A stretch of DNA of 64,000 nt, taken from Streptomyces justiciae. Lineage in GTDB: Bacteria > Actinomycetota > Actinomycetes > Streptomycetales > Streptomycetaceae. The notes beneath the pieces were generated by a model. That model was not told where the DNA came from and made no database searches. It was given only the letters and a program-made list of their open reading frames with translations. The translations under genes were made by a program, and so were the position numbers. Where the stretch lies: NCBI RefSeq assembly GCF_015163075.1, contig NZ_JADDXU010000018.1, forward strand, positions 124,001-188,000. The letters are read 5' to 3'. Below are positions 43,070-51,900 of the stretch, piece by piece (positions within the stretch are counted from its first letter, which is position 1; the number at the start of each line of letters is the position of its first letter).

Positions 43070-44191
43070 CCCGGTAGGTGTCACCACCACATCAGGCGCT
43101 ACGACGGTAAAGACCCCCTCAGCCCGCACCTCCACGCCCCCGAACTGAACGACCACGTCAACGTCCTTGGGCAGCCCGCCCGGCTCGAACATGGGCACCA
43201 CCACATCCACCACCACCCGGCCACCACCGCCCGCCGACTCCAGCACGGGCGCACCATCCGCTGAGGCCAGCACCGGCGGCCCGCCCGCCGAGCCCACCGC
43301 GGCCGCACCGTTCGCAGATCCCGGCACGGCTGCACCCTCTGTCGACCCCAGCACCGGCGGACCCTCCGGCAGTCGCCCGTCGATCAGTACCCGCCCGTCC
43401 CGCAGCAGTTCGGCCGGGTCGAAGTAGACGCCGGTCAGTTCTACCGCCACCGTCTCGCCGGGTCGTGCCTCGCCGTCGCCGCCGGTGTCGACGCCGGCCA
43501 GGCGGTAGGCGCAGGCGGGGGCACCGATGGAGGAGGTCTTCAGCTGCACGGTGCCGCCGGGGTGCCGGCGGTGGAAGTCGAGCAGGCCGCCCAGGACGGT
43601 GTACGCGGCCCGCCCCTTGCAGGTGTCGGCCCGCCCGGCGAGGGCGGTGTATTCCTCGGCCGCCGACGCCCAGCTGCCGCCTTTGCCCTGCACGGCGAGA
43701 CAGGCCGAGGCGAGGCCGCGCAGCAGCCGCCACTCCGGGTCCGCCGACGCGGCCGGGATGCCGTCGAGGACGGCCCGGCACTCGGTGGGGGCGCGGAGCC
43801 GGTCGTACACGCTCGACGGGTCCGAAATGCCGTCGGTGTTCGGTGAGTTCGGGCCGGGCGGCAGCCACGGCGGGCTCTGGAGGAGCCGGTTGCCCGGCGA
43901 AGGCGCGGGGGTGGGGGAGGGGGCGGTGCTCCCGGGCCCGCGCGGGCTGTCGGTGACGTCCGGGGTGTGCGCGTGCCCGTCGGGCGACGGCCGGGCCGGC
44001 GTGAGGGACGGCAGCGGTGCCGCCCGGCGTCCCGAGGGAGTGGGGCTCGACGGACCGGCGGTGACGATTCCGCCGCCCCCGTACCCTCTGTCCGGCGTGT
44101 CACTTCCGCCCCCGCTGAAGGCCGCGGCGGCCACCGCCACCGCTCCGGCCAGGAGCAGCCCCGAGACACGCATCCCGAGGGAAACCGCCAT
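42776..44191 (-). CDS. Secreted protein of unknown function with a probable run-on C-terminus
   Basis: A signal or anchor segment (LLLAGAVAVAAAAF) is followed by a Pro/Ser/Thr-rich linker, a helical Cys-containing domain (LRAPTECRAVLDGIPAASADP, GGSWASAAEEYTALAGRADTC), an imperfect VLGS/VPGS/VGSA repeat and a beta-rich end (VVVDVVVPMFEPGG, GGVEVRAEGVFTVVAP) like an IPT/TIG domain. The last ~98 codons are pure antisense of the cytochrome b gene and look non-native. A one-base shift would meet TGA at 43083-43081. ATG 44191 follows GGGGGG. Function unknown. Confidence 0.6.
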   Translation of the reverse strand: MAVSLGMRVSGLLLAGAVAVAAAAFSGGGSDTPDRGYGGGGIVTAGPSSPTPSGRRAAPLPSLTPARPSPDGHAHTPDVTDSPRGPGSTAPSPTPAPSPGNRLLQSPPWLPPGPNSPNTDGISDPSSVYDRLRAPTECRAVLDGIPAASADPEWRLLRGLASACLAVQGKGGSWASAAEEYTALAGRADTCKGRAAYTVLGGLLDFHRRHPGGTVQLKTSSIGAPACAYRLAGVDTGGDGEARPGETVAVELTGVYFDPAELLRDGRVLIDGRLPEGPPVLGSTEGAAVPGSANGAAAVGSAGGPPVLASADGAPVLESAGGGGRVVVDVVVPMFEPGGLPKDVDVVVQFGGVEVRAEGVFTVVAPDVVVTPTGSVSPQRVLPVGPLLADQARAQAAAGLRVAQGHADVAREDDADRQGQPVVDEGRAGAPLDRGEVREPHQQARAEHGQGGARDPGGVDLLPCVELARRA

Positions 44192-44210
44192 GACGCCCCC
44201 CACGACGACG

Positions 44211-44244
44211 GTAGGCCCCTGGGGCCAGAAACCCAGGGGCCTAC
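44211..44244 (-). terminator. Terminator hairpin after gntP
   Basis: GTAGGCCCCTGGG (44211-44223) pairs perfectly with CCCAGGGGCCTAC (44232-44244), 8-nt loop, downstream of the minus-strand gntP stop at 44312. Confidence 0.7.
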
Positions 44245-44311
44245 CATCATCGGTCCACCGACGCCCGGTTGGAAGCCGGTGACCTCATCCTCGTACCGCG
44301 CTCTCGTGTCG

Positions 44312-45709
44312 CTAGATGATCAGCGACAGCAGCAGCACCACACCGCCCGCGACCACCGAGATGATCGTCTCCATCACGGACCAGGTCTTGATGGTCTGGC
44401 CGACGTTCAGGCCGAAGTACTCCTTGACCAGCCAGAACCCGGCGTCGTTGACATGGCTGAAGAACAGCGAGCCGGCGCCGATGGCGAGGACCAGCAGGGC
44501 CGTGTGGGTCGTCGACATGTCGGCGGCCAGCGGGGCCACCAGACCGGCCGCGGAGACCGTGGCCACCGTCGCCGAACCGGTCGCGAGCCGGATGGCCACC
44601 GCGATCAGCCAGGCCAGCAGCAGCGCCGGGATCGACCAGTCCTTGGAGATGTCCAGGATCATCTGGCCCACGCCGGTGTCGATCAGCGTCTGCTTGAAGC
44701 CACCGCCCGCGCCGACGATCAGCAGGATGCCCGCGATGGGCGCCAGCCCCTTCTCGACCAGCGGCGTGAGCCGCTCCTTGCCGAACCCGGCGGGCCGCAG
44801 CAGCGTGAAGATGCCGAGGAGCACGGAGGCGAGCAGGGCGATCAGCGGCGAACCGATGACGTCGAAGACCCGCTGCGTGGTGTTCTCGGGGTCGTCGATC
44901 ACGATGTCGACCAGCGCCTTGGAGAGCATCAGGACGACGGGGAGCAGGATCGTCGCCAGCGTCGGGCCGAAGCCGGGACGCTTCTCCAGGTCCTCCGAGG
45001 CACGCTGCGGAATCATCCGGTCCGGAGCCGGGACGTCCACCCAGCGGGCGGCGTACCGGGAGAACAGCGGACCGGCGATGATCACCGTCGGGATGGCGAC
45101 GAGGACGCCGAGCGCCAGCGTGACACCGAGGTTGGCCTTGACCGCGTCGATCGCGACCAGCGGGCCGGGGTGCGGCGGGACCAGGCCGTGCATCACGGAC
45201 AGACCGGCGAGCGCCGGGATGCCGATGCGCATCAGCGAGTAGTTGCCGCGCTTGGCGACCATGAGCACGACCGGGATCAGCAGCACGACGCCGACCTCGA
45301 AGAACAGCGGCAGACCGATCACCGAGGCGATGAGCACCATGGCCCACGGCATCGACCGGCCGCCCGCCTTGGCGAGGATCGTGTCGACGATCTGGTCGGC
45401 GCCGCCGGAGTCGGCGAGCATCTTGCCGAGGATCGCGCCCAGCGCGATCAGTACGCCCACACCGGCGACGGTGGTGCCGAGACCGCCGGTGAAGCTGGTG
45501 ATGACCTTGTCGAGCGGCGCCCCGGCGAACGCGCCCAGCGCGAGCGAGCCGATGGTCAGCGACAGGAAGGCGTGGAGCTTGAACTGGGTGATGAGCAGGA
45601 CGATGACGGCGATGCCCGCCAGGACGGCGATGCCCAGCTGAGCGTGACCGGCCGAGGTGATGGGCTCGACGGGGTCCGCTGCCAGCATCTCGACGCTGAG
45701 TCTGGTCAC
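44312..45709 (-). CDS. gntP: GntP-family gluconate permease
   Basis: A 465-residue, ~12-14-helix transporter of the GntP family. Typical stretches are GLPLFFEVGVVLLIPVV, MHGLVPPHPGPLVAI and SLFFSHVNDAGFWLVKEYF. It imports gluconate with protons. GTG 45709 has AGGGA 7 nt upstream. It lies 46 bp after the gluconokinase gene, forming the gluconate operon. The divergent FCD regulator is the likely repressor. Confidence 0.93.
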   Translation of the reverse strand: MTRLSVEMLAADPVEPITSAGHAQLGIAVLAGIAVIVLLITQFKLHAFLSLTIGSLALGAFAGAPLDKVITSFTGGLGTTVAGVGVLIALGAILGKMLADSGGADQIVDTILAKAGGRSMPWAMVLIASVIGLPLFFEVGVVLLIPVVLMVAKRGNYSLMRIGIPALAGLSVMHGLVPPHPGPLVAIDAVKANLGVTLALGVLVAIPTVIIAGPLFSRYAARWVDVPAPDRMIPQRASEDLEKRPGFGPTLATILLPVVLMLSKALVDIVIDDPENTTQRVFDVIGSPLIALLASVLLGIFTLLRPAGFGKERLTPLVEKGLAPIAGILLIVGAGGGFKQTLIDTGVGQMILDISKDWSIPALLLAWLIAVAIRLATGSATVATVSAAGLVAPLAADMSTTHTALLVLAIGAGSLFFSHVNDAGFWLVKEYFGLNVGQTIKTWSVMETIISVVAGGVVLLLSLII

Positions 45710-45755
45710 GGGAGTTCCCTTGCAGGTACGGGGATGGGGGAGGGGAGGCGGGGAG

Positions 45756-46262
45756 TTACGAGAGCTCGGCGAGCGCCTTGGCGGCGCGTCCGGTGATCTC
45801 CTCGGGGCTGCCGGCCACGTCCACCACGACACCCGGCTCGTCCTCCTGGAGCGGCTGGAGGGTGGCGAACTGGGAGTCGAGCAGCGCGGTCGGCATGAAG
45901 TGCCCCTGCCGATGGGACATGCGGTCCTCGATGAGGGCGCGGTCGCCCGCGAGGTGCACGAACACGAGACCGGGAGCGGCGGCGCGGAGCCGGTCGCGGT
46001 ACGACCGCTTCAGCGCCGAGCAGCTGACCACCCCGCCGAGCCCCGCCCGCCCGTGCGCCCAGTCGCCGATGGCGTCCAGCCACGGCCACCGGTCGTCGTC
46101 GGTGAGCGGAGTACCGGCCGACATCTTGGCGATGTTGGCCGGCGGGTGGAAGTCGTCGCCCTCGGCGTACGGGACGCCGAGCCGAGCGGCGAGCAGCGGA
46201 CCGATGGTGGTCTTGCCGGTGCCCGCGACGCCCATCACCACGACGACATGGGGGGTGTTCAT
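45756..46262 (-). CDS. gntK: Gluconokinase
   Basis: A 168-residue GntK-type kinase that phosphorylates gluconate to 6-phosphogluconate. The P-loop is GVAGTGKTT (about residues 10-18), followed by EGDDFHP and SCSALKRSYRD. ATG 46262 (MNTPHVVVVMG) starts at the conserved strand and follows GAGG; an ATG at 46289 would extend it by nine residues. The operon with gntP feeds the pentose-phosphate pathway. A long inverted repeat (46296-46317) lies upstream. Confidence 0.93.
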   Translation of the reverse strand: MNTPHVVVVMGVAGTGKTTIGPLLAARLGVPYAEGDDFHPPANIAKMSAGTPLTDDDRWPWLDAIGDWAHGRAGLGGVVSCSALKRSYRDRLRAAAPGLVFVHLAGDRALIEDRMSHRQGHFMPTALLDSQFATLQPLQEDEPGVVVDVAGSPEEITGRAAKALAELS

Positions 46263-46295
46263 CACTGCCTCACTGTCCGTTGTCTTCATCGACAG

Positions 46296-46317
46296 GTCGA
46301 CGCCCTCGGGCGTCGAC
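46296..46317. promoter_or_regulatory. Perfect 22-bp inverted repeat upstream of gntK
   Basis: GTCGACGCCC (46296-46305) and GGGCGTCGAC (46308-46317) are separated by TC. It lies in the probable gntK leader. The AT-rich tract at 46321-46385, with AAGTCTGACTT at 46366-46376 and two AGTCTG motifs, is the likely promoter/operator zone for the divergent regulator. Confidence 0.45.
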
Positions 46318-46410
46318 GACACTGAAACTCATTAGGTACGACGAATTCAAGAGTCTGTGACAAATAAGTCTGACTTTTTGTTCCCGTGACGTGCCCCGTA
46401 CGCTGAGTGC

Positions 46411-47112
46411 ATGAGCACACCGGGCCGGGGGCTGCACGGCCAAGTACTGGACACCCTCGGACCTGCGATCACCGCGGGCGAGTACCCGCCGGGCAGCGTT
46501 CTGCGCACCGACGAACTGGCACAGCAGTTCGAGGTCTCAAGGTCGGTGATGCGCGAGGCGGTCCGCGTCCTGGAGTCCATGCACCTCGTCGAGTCCCGCC
46601 GCCGCGTGGGCGTGACGGTCCGCCCCAAGTACGAGTGGAACGTGTACGACCCTCAGGTCATCCGCTGGCGCCTGGCCGGCGCCGACCGCCCCCAGCAACT
46701 GCGCTCGCTGACGGTCCTGCGCTCGGCGATCGAACCGGTCGCGGCGGGCCTGGCGGCGAAACACGCCACGGCGGAGCAGTGCGCCGAACTCACCGAGTGC
46801 GCCCTGGGCATGGTGGCCCACTCACGCGGCCACCAGCTGGAGGGCTATCTGGTCCATGACATGGCTTTCCACCGGGTGATCCTCACGGCGTCGGGCAACG
46901 AGATGTTCGCCCGTCTCGGTGACGTCGTGGCCGAGGTCCTCGCGGGCCGCACCCACCACGAGGTCATGTTCGAGGACCCCGACCCGGCCGCCGTCACCCT
47001 GCACGTCCAGGTCGCGGAGGCGGTCCGCGAGGGCGACGCGGTACGAGCGGAGGAACTGACCCGCGAGATCACGGTGGGCGCGCTCCAGGAGCTGGACATC
47101 CTGGCCCCCTAG
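46411..47112 (+). CDS. FadR/GntR-family (FCD) regulator of the gluconate operon
   Basis: A 233-residue regulator: GntR winged helix (GSVLRTDELAQQFEVSRSVMREAVRVLESMHLV, about 28-60) and a helical FCD sensor domain with metal-binding residues (HDMAFHRVI, HLHVQVAEAV-like THLHVQ). It is divergent from gntK-gntP across an AT-rich 148-bp region, so it probably represses those genes until gluconate or a phosphorylated derivative binds. ATG 46411 has no ribosome-binding site, and TACGCT lies 7 nt upstream, so the mRNA may be leaderless. The stop shares CTAG with the convergent gene. Confidence 0.88.
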   Translation: MSTPGRGLHGQVLDTLGPAITAGEYPPGSVLRTDELAQQFEVSRSVMREAVRVLESMHLVESRRRVGVTVRPKYEWNVYDPQVIRWRLAGADRPQQLRSLTVLRSAIEPVAAGLAAKHATAEQCAELTECALGMVAHSRGHQLEGYLVHDMAFHRVILTASGNEMFARLGDVVAEVLAGRTHHEVMFEDPDPAAVTLHVQVAEAVREGDAVRAEELTREITVGALQELDILAP

Positions 47113-47489
47113 TCCAGGGTGGGGAACTCCCCGTCGACGTACACCCACGCCCCGTCCACCCGCTCGAACCGACTGCGCTCGTGCAGCGAGCCACCCCGGT
47201 AGGACGCCCGGAACTCCACGATCCCGGTGCTGTGGAAGGCGGACCCGTCCCCCGTGCCCAGGATCTCAAGGCCCGTCCACCGCATCCCCGGATCGAGGTC
47301 GAGCCGCGCCGGCCGCGTCCGCGGATGCCAGGTCCGCAGCAGATACGGCGCGTCCAGCCGCACGAAGGCGCAGTAACGGGACCGCATGAGCGCCTCGGCG
47401 GTCGGCGCGGCGGCGGCACCGGAGTGGTAGCGCCCGCAGCACTCGTCGTAGGACCTGGGCAGGCCGCAGGGGCAGGTACGCGCGTTCAT
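47109..47489 (-). CDS. YchJ-family (UPF0225) SEC-C protein
   Basis: A 126-residue protein with the N-terminal SEC-C-like zinc motif CPCGLPRSYDECCGRYH and the YchJ middle region AEALMRSRYCAFVRLDAPYLLRTW. The family is NTF2-like with unknown function. ATG 47489. It ends on the CTAG shared with the FCD regulator stop, and lies just downstream of the M1 peptidase stop on the other side (12-bp gap), so it may be the last gene of that transcript. Confidence 0.85.
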   Translation of the reverse strand: MNARTCPCGLPRSYDECCGRYHSGAAAAPTAEALMRSRYCAFVRLDAPYLLRTWHPRTRPARLDLDPGMRWTGLEILGTGDGSAFHSTGIVEFRASYRGGSLHERSRFERVDGAWVYVDGEFPTLD

Positions 47490-47500
47490 GGCACCCATTC

Positions 47501-48925
47501 TCAGCCCGCCGCCCGAGTCTCCGGCATCGGCAGCGGCGGCAGCTCCGCCCCGTACACCCACGCGTCGAAGACGTCGTCCAGCGGCTCGGACGCGAACCGC
47601 GCCACATGCGCGGTGAACGTCGTGGTCGTCACCGCCCCGCCCCGGTGCAGCCCCGCCCAGCCGCGCAGCATCCGGAAGAAGGCGTCGTCGCCCATCGCGC
47701 AGCGCACCGCGTGCAGGGTCAGCCCGCCGCGTTCGTAGAGCCGGTCGTCGAACATCGACTTGCGGCCCGGGTCCGCCAGCCGCAGGTCCTGCGGCAGCCC
47801 CGACAGCAACCGGTGTGCTGCGGCGGCTAGTTGCTGGGCACTACGGCCGCCCGAACGCTCCGACCACAGCCACTCCGCGTACTTCGCGAACCCCTCGTTG
47901 AGCCAGATGTGCCGCCAGTCGGCGATCGAGACACTGTTGCCGAACCACTGGTGCGCCAGCTCGTGCGCCACCAGCCGCTCCGAACCCCGCGCCCCGTCCA
48001 CGTGGTTGGCGCCGAACAGCGACAACCCCTGTGCCTCGACGGGGACATCGAGCTCCTCCTCCGTCACCACCACCGCGTACTCGTCGAACGGGTAGGGGCC
48101 GAACAGCTCCTGGAAGAGGTCCATCATCTGTGGCTGCCGCGCGAAGTCCCGGGAGAACTCGGGAAGCAGCTGCGCCGGGATGTGCCCGTGCTGCGGCACC
48201 CCGCCAGGACCCGGATCACCCAGCAGCACCGTCTGGAACTTGCCGATCGCCAGCCCCACCAGATAGCTGGAGGTCGGCGCCGACTGCTCGTACACCCAGG
48301 TCGTCGTGGACGCACGGGTCGTACGGGTCAGCAGCCTGCCGCCCGCGACCACCGCGTACGCCGACGGCGTGGTGATCGAGATCTGGTACGACGCCTTGTC
48401 CGCGGGCCGGTCGTTGCACGGGTACCAGGACGGCGCCCCGATCGGCTGGCTCGCCACCAGCGCCCCGTCCTCCAGCTCCTCCCAGCCCAGGCCGCCCCAC
48501 GGGCTGTTGACCGGCTTGGGATTGCCCGACCAGTGCACCTCGACGGTGAAGGCCGCGCCCGGCCGCACCGGCTTGGCGGGGCGGACGCGCAGCTTGCCGC
48601 CGCGGTGCGTGTAGTGCGGCTGACGCCCGTCCACCCGCACCCGCCCGATCCGGAAGTCGGCGAGATTCAGGAAGAACTCGGTGAGCGGCGAACGCCCCGC
48701 TATGCCGTTGATCCGGGCCGTGCCGGACAGCCGGTTCGGGCCCGGACGGTAGTCCAGCGCGAGCTCGTACCGGTGCACCCGGTACCGCGCGTCACCGTTG
48801 TCCGGGAAGTACGGGTCGGACCCCGCCGCCTGCTGAACCGCCACTGGTGTGTCTACTCCCTGCGCCGTACTGCCACTCTGACCGCCGCCCATGGGCTCCG
48901 AGTGGCCCGCGCTCAGGGACGCCAT
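47501..48925 (-). CDS. M1-family zinc metallopeptidase, partner of the Pls-like synthetase
   Basis: A 474-residue M1 peptidase. Zinc site: HELAH at residues 321-325 followed by Glu344 (HExxH-x18-E). The exopeptidase motif GxMEN of classic aminopeptidases is replaced by PVEAQGLSLFG, so substrate N-terminus recognition may differ. ATG 48925 overlaps the synthetase stop by 13 bp, giving a translationally coupled pair; ATG 48892 is an alternative start. In epsilon-poly-lysine producers, as I recall, a zinc peptidase that degrades the polymer is encoded next to the synthetase. No signal peptide is evident. Confidence 0.85.
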   Translation of the reverse strand: MASLSAGHSEPMGGGQSGSTAQGVDTPVAVQQAAGSDPYFPDNGDARYRVHRYELALDYRPGPNRLSGTARINGIAGRSPLTEFFLNLADFRIGRVRVDGRQPHYTHRGGKLRVRPAKPVRPGAAFTVEVHWSGNPKPVNSPWGGLGWEELEDGALVASQPIGAPSWYPCNDRPADKASYQISITTPSAYAVVAGGRLLTRTTRASTTTWVYEQSAPTSSYLVGLAIGKFQTVLLGDPGPGGVPQHGHIPAQLLPEFSRDFARQPQMMDLFQELFGPYPFDEYAVVVTEEELDVPVEAQGLSLFGANHVDGARGSERLVAHELAHQWFGNSVSIADWRHIWLNEGFAKYAEWLWSERSGGRSAQQLAAAAHRLLSGLPQDLRLADPGRKSMFDDRLYERGGLTLHAVRCAMGDDAFFRMLRGWAGLHRGGAVTTTTFTAHVARFASEPLDDVFDAWVYGAELPPLPMPETRAAG

Positions 48926-51900
48926 GCCTCGATCGGATTGCCGAGCCAACGGGTGTCGTCGGGGACGGACTCCGCGGCCATGACGAGCGACGCGGGACCC
49001 AGGGTCGTACGGGCCCCGATCATGCTGCCGGGCAGCACGATCCCGCCAGGACCCAGCGTCGCGCCCTCACGGAGGACCACAGTATCCGTCCGCAAGATCC
49101 GGTCGTGGAAGAGGTGCGTCTGGAGCACACAGCCCCGGTTCACCGTCGCCGCGTCCTCCAGCGTCACCAGGTCCGTCTCCGGCAGCCAGTAGCTCTCCAC
49201 CCAGACACCCTTGCCGACCCGCGCCCCGAGCCCCCGCAGCCACGCCGTCATCAGCGGCGTACCCGGCACCGAACCCGCCAGCCACGGCACCGCCACGACC
49301 TCGACGAACGTGTCCGCGAGCTCGTTGCGCCACACGAAGGAACTCCACAGCGGATGCTCCCCGCTGCGATGCCGCCCCACCAGCAGCCACTTCGCGACGA
49401 TCGACAGCAGTGCCGCCGCGACACCGGCCGCGAGCAGCATCAGACCTGACAGGGCCCAAGCCCACACACCCAGCGCGCACAGCGCCGCCACCGTCAGCAC
49501 CCCGATCGCCGCCGAGCAGAACACCGGCACGATCCGGCACAGCTCCACCAGGCCGCGCGCCCACAGCAGCCGCGCAGGCGGGTCGTACGTCCGGCTCTGG
49601 TCGCCGTCGGCCGCTCTGCGCGGCAGCTTCACCGGCGGCAGCCCCAGATACGAGCTGCCCTTCTTCGCCTTCTTCGGCGTCGCCGACAGCACGCCCACCA
49701 GCCCGCCGTCCGGCACGGACCGCCCCGGCGCGGTCATCCCCGAGTTCCCGAGGAAGGCCCGGCGCCCGATCTCGGCCCGCCCGATCCGCATCCAGCCGCC
49801 GCCCAGCTCGTACGGCGCGGTCAGCGTGTCGTCGGCCAGGAACGCCCCCTCGCCGACGGTCGTCAGACTCGGCAGCGCGAGCACGGTCGACACCTCGGCC
49901 CCGCGCCCGATGCGCATCCCGAGCAGCCGCAGCCACACCGGCGTGACCAGCCCGGCGTACAGCGGGAACAGCGTCTCCCGCGACCGGTCCATCAGCTGCG
50001 TCACCGTCCACGCCTGCCACCCGACCCGGCTGTGCGTCGGATGCGTCCCCTCCCGCAGCCCCAGACTCAGCAGCCGCACACCGACGAGGATCAGCAGCGC
50101 GTACGCCGCCCCGAAGGCCAGCGTCGCCGGTACGAGGGCCAGCGCGGCCCCCGTGAGCGGCGCGTCCGGCGTGAAGAACACCCGGCCCACCAGGAACGCG
50201 GCCGCCCCCGCCAGCACCGGCAGCGCGCTCAGCCCGAAGCCGCTCACGCCGTACATCACCCGCCAGTACGTCCCCCGGCGCGGCCGTTCCTTGGGCCAGT
50301 TCCGCTTGGCCTTGCCCAGCTTCACCGCGGGCGCGCCCGCCCACCGCTGACCGGTGGGAATCTGCCCGGTGACCGCCGAACCAGGCGCCACCTCGGCCCG
50401 CTTGCCGACCCGCGCGCCCGGGAAGAGCATGCTGCGTGTCCCGACGACCGCGTGCGCGCCCACCTTGACCTGGCCGATCTCCAGCCGGTCACCGTCCAGC
50501 CACCAGCCGGAGAGGTCCACCTCGGACTCGACGGCCGCGCCTCGCCCGAGCTTGAGCATGCCGGTCACCGGCGGCAGCGAGTGCAGGTCGACGTCCGGGC
50601 CGACCTTGGCGCCCAGCGCCCGCGCGTACCGCTCCAGCCACGCGCCGGTCAGCCCGGTCGCCCCGCTGAACTCGGCCAGCCGCTCCGCAGTCCAGAGCCG
50701 CAGATGCACACTCCCGCCGCGCGCGTACCGCCCCGGCCGAACTCCCCGCAGCAGCAGCCGCGCCCCGCCCGCCGCGATCGCGAGCCGCCCGGGCGGACTG
50801 AACAGCACCAGCGCCCCCGCCCCGACCAGCCACCAAGGGGCGGTCGGCAGCCAGGCGTACGGCAGCACGTTCCCCAGCGCGGCCAGCACCACGGTCCAGC
50901 GCAGCCCCAGCAGCGTGAACAGCGGCACCAGCAGCAGGAGTTGCAGCACCTTCGCCCGCACCGGAACCGGTGCCACGAACCGCGTACCGCCGTCGTCCTG
51001 CGCCGACTTCTCCAGCCTGCGGGCCAACTTCCGCAGCACCGGCTGCTGGTAGATGTCCAGGACGGCCGCGCTCGGGTAGCGGGTACGCAGGCGCGTGGTC
51101 AGCTGCGCGGCGGCGAGGCTGCCGCCGCCGATCGCGAAGAAGTCGTCGGAGGCGCTGCTCACCGGGATGCCGAGGACTTCCGCCCACTGCTCGGCGAGCC
51201 AGGCCTCGGTGCCGTACAACTGCTCGGCGGGACCGGAGGTTTCGAGGTTCTCCAGCGGCCAGGGCAGGGCGTTGCGGTCCACCTTGCCGCTGGTCCGCGT
51301 CGGCAGCTCGTCGACCGGCGCGAGCAACGGCACCAGCGCGGCGGGCAGTTCGGCGCGCAGCTTCTCGACGGCCGTCGCCGGGTCCCAGCCGTCCTGCGTG
51401 ACGACATACCCGACGAGCAGCTGATTGCCGCTGCGCGCGGTCCGTACGGCCGCCGCGGCACCGGCGACACCGGGCAACGCCTGCAACGCGGCGTCGACCT
51501 CACCCAGCTCGATCCGTCGCCCGCCGAGCTTGATCTGCTCGTCGGCCCGCCCGAGGAACACCAGCCCCTCGGGCTCCGCTTTCACGAGATCCCCGCTGCG
51601 GTACGCCCGTTCCCAGCCCAGCGATTCCAGCGGCGCGTACTTCTCCGCGTCCTTCTCGGCGTCCAGATAGCGCGCGAGCCCGACGCCGCCGATCACCAAC
51701 TGCCCACTGGCGCCCATGGGTACGGGCTCCCCGGCCTCGTCGACGACCGCCAACTCCCAGCCGCGCAACGGCAGTCCGATCCGGATCGGCTCCTCGCCGG
51801 TCATCAGCGCCGCACAGGCCACGACGGTCGCCTCGGTCGGCCCGTAGGTGTTCCACACCTCGCGCCCCTCGGTGACCAACCGCTGCGCCAGCTCGGGCGG

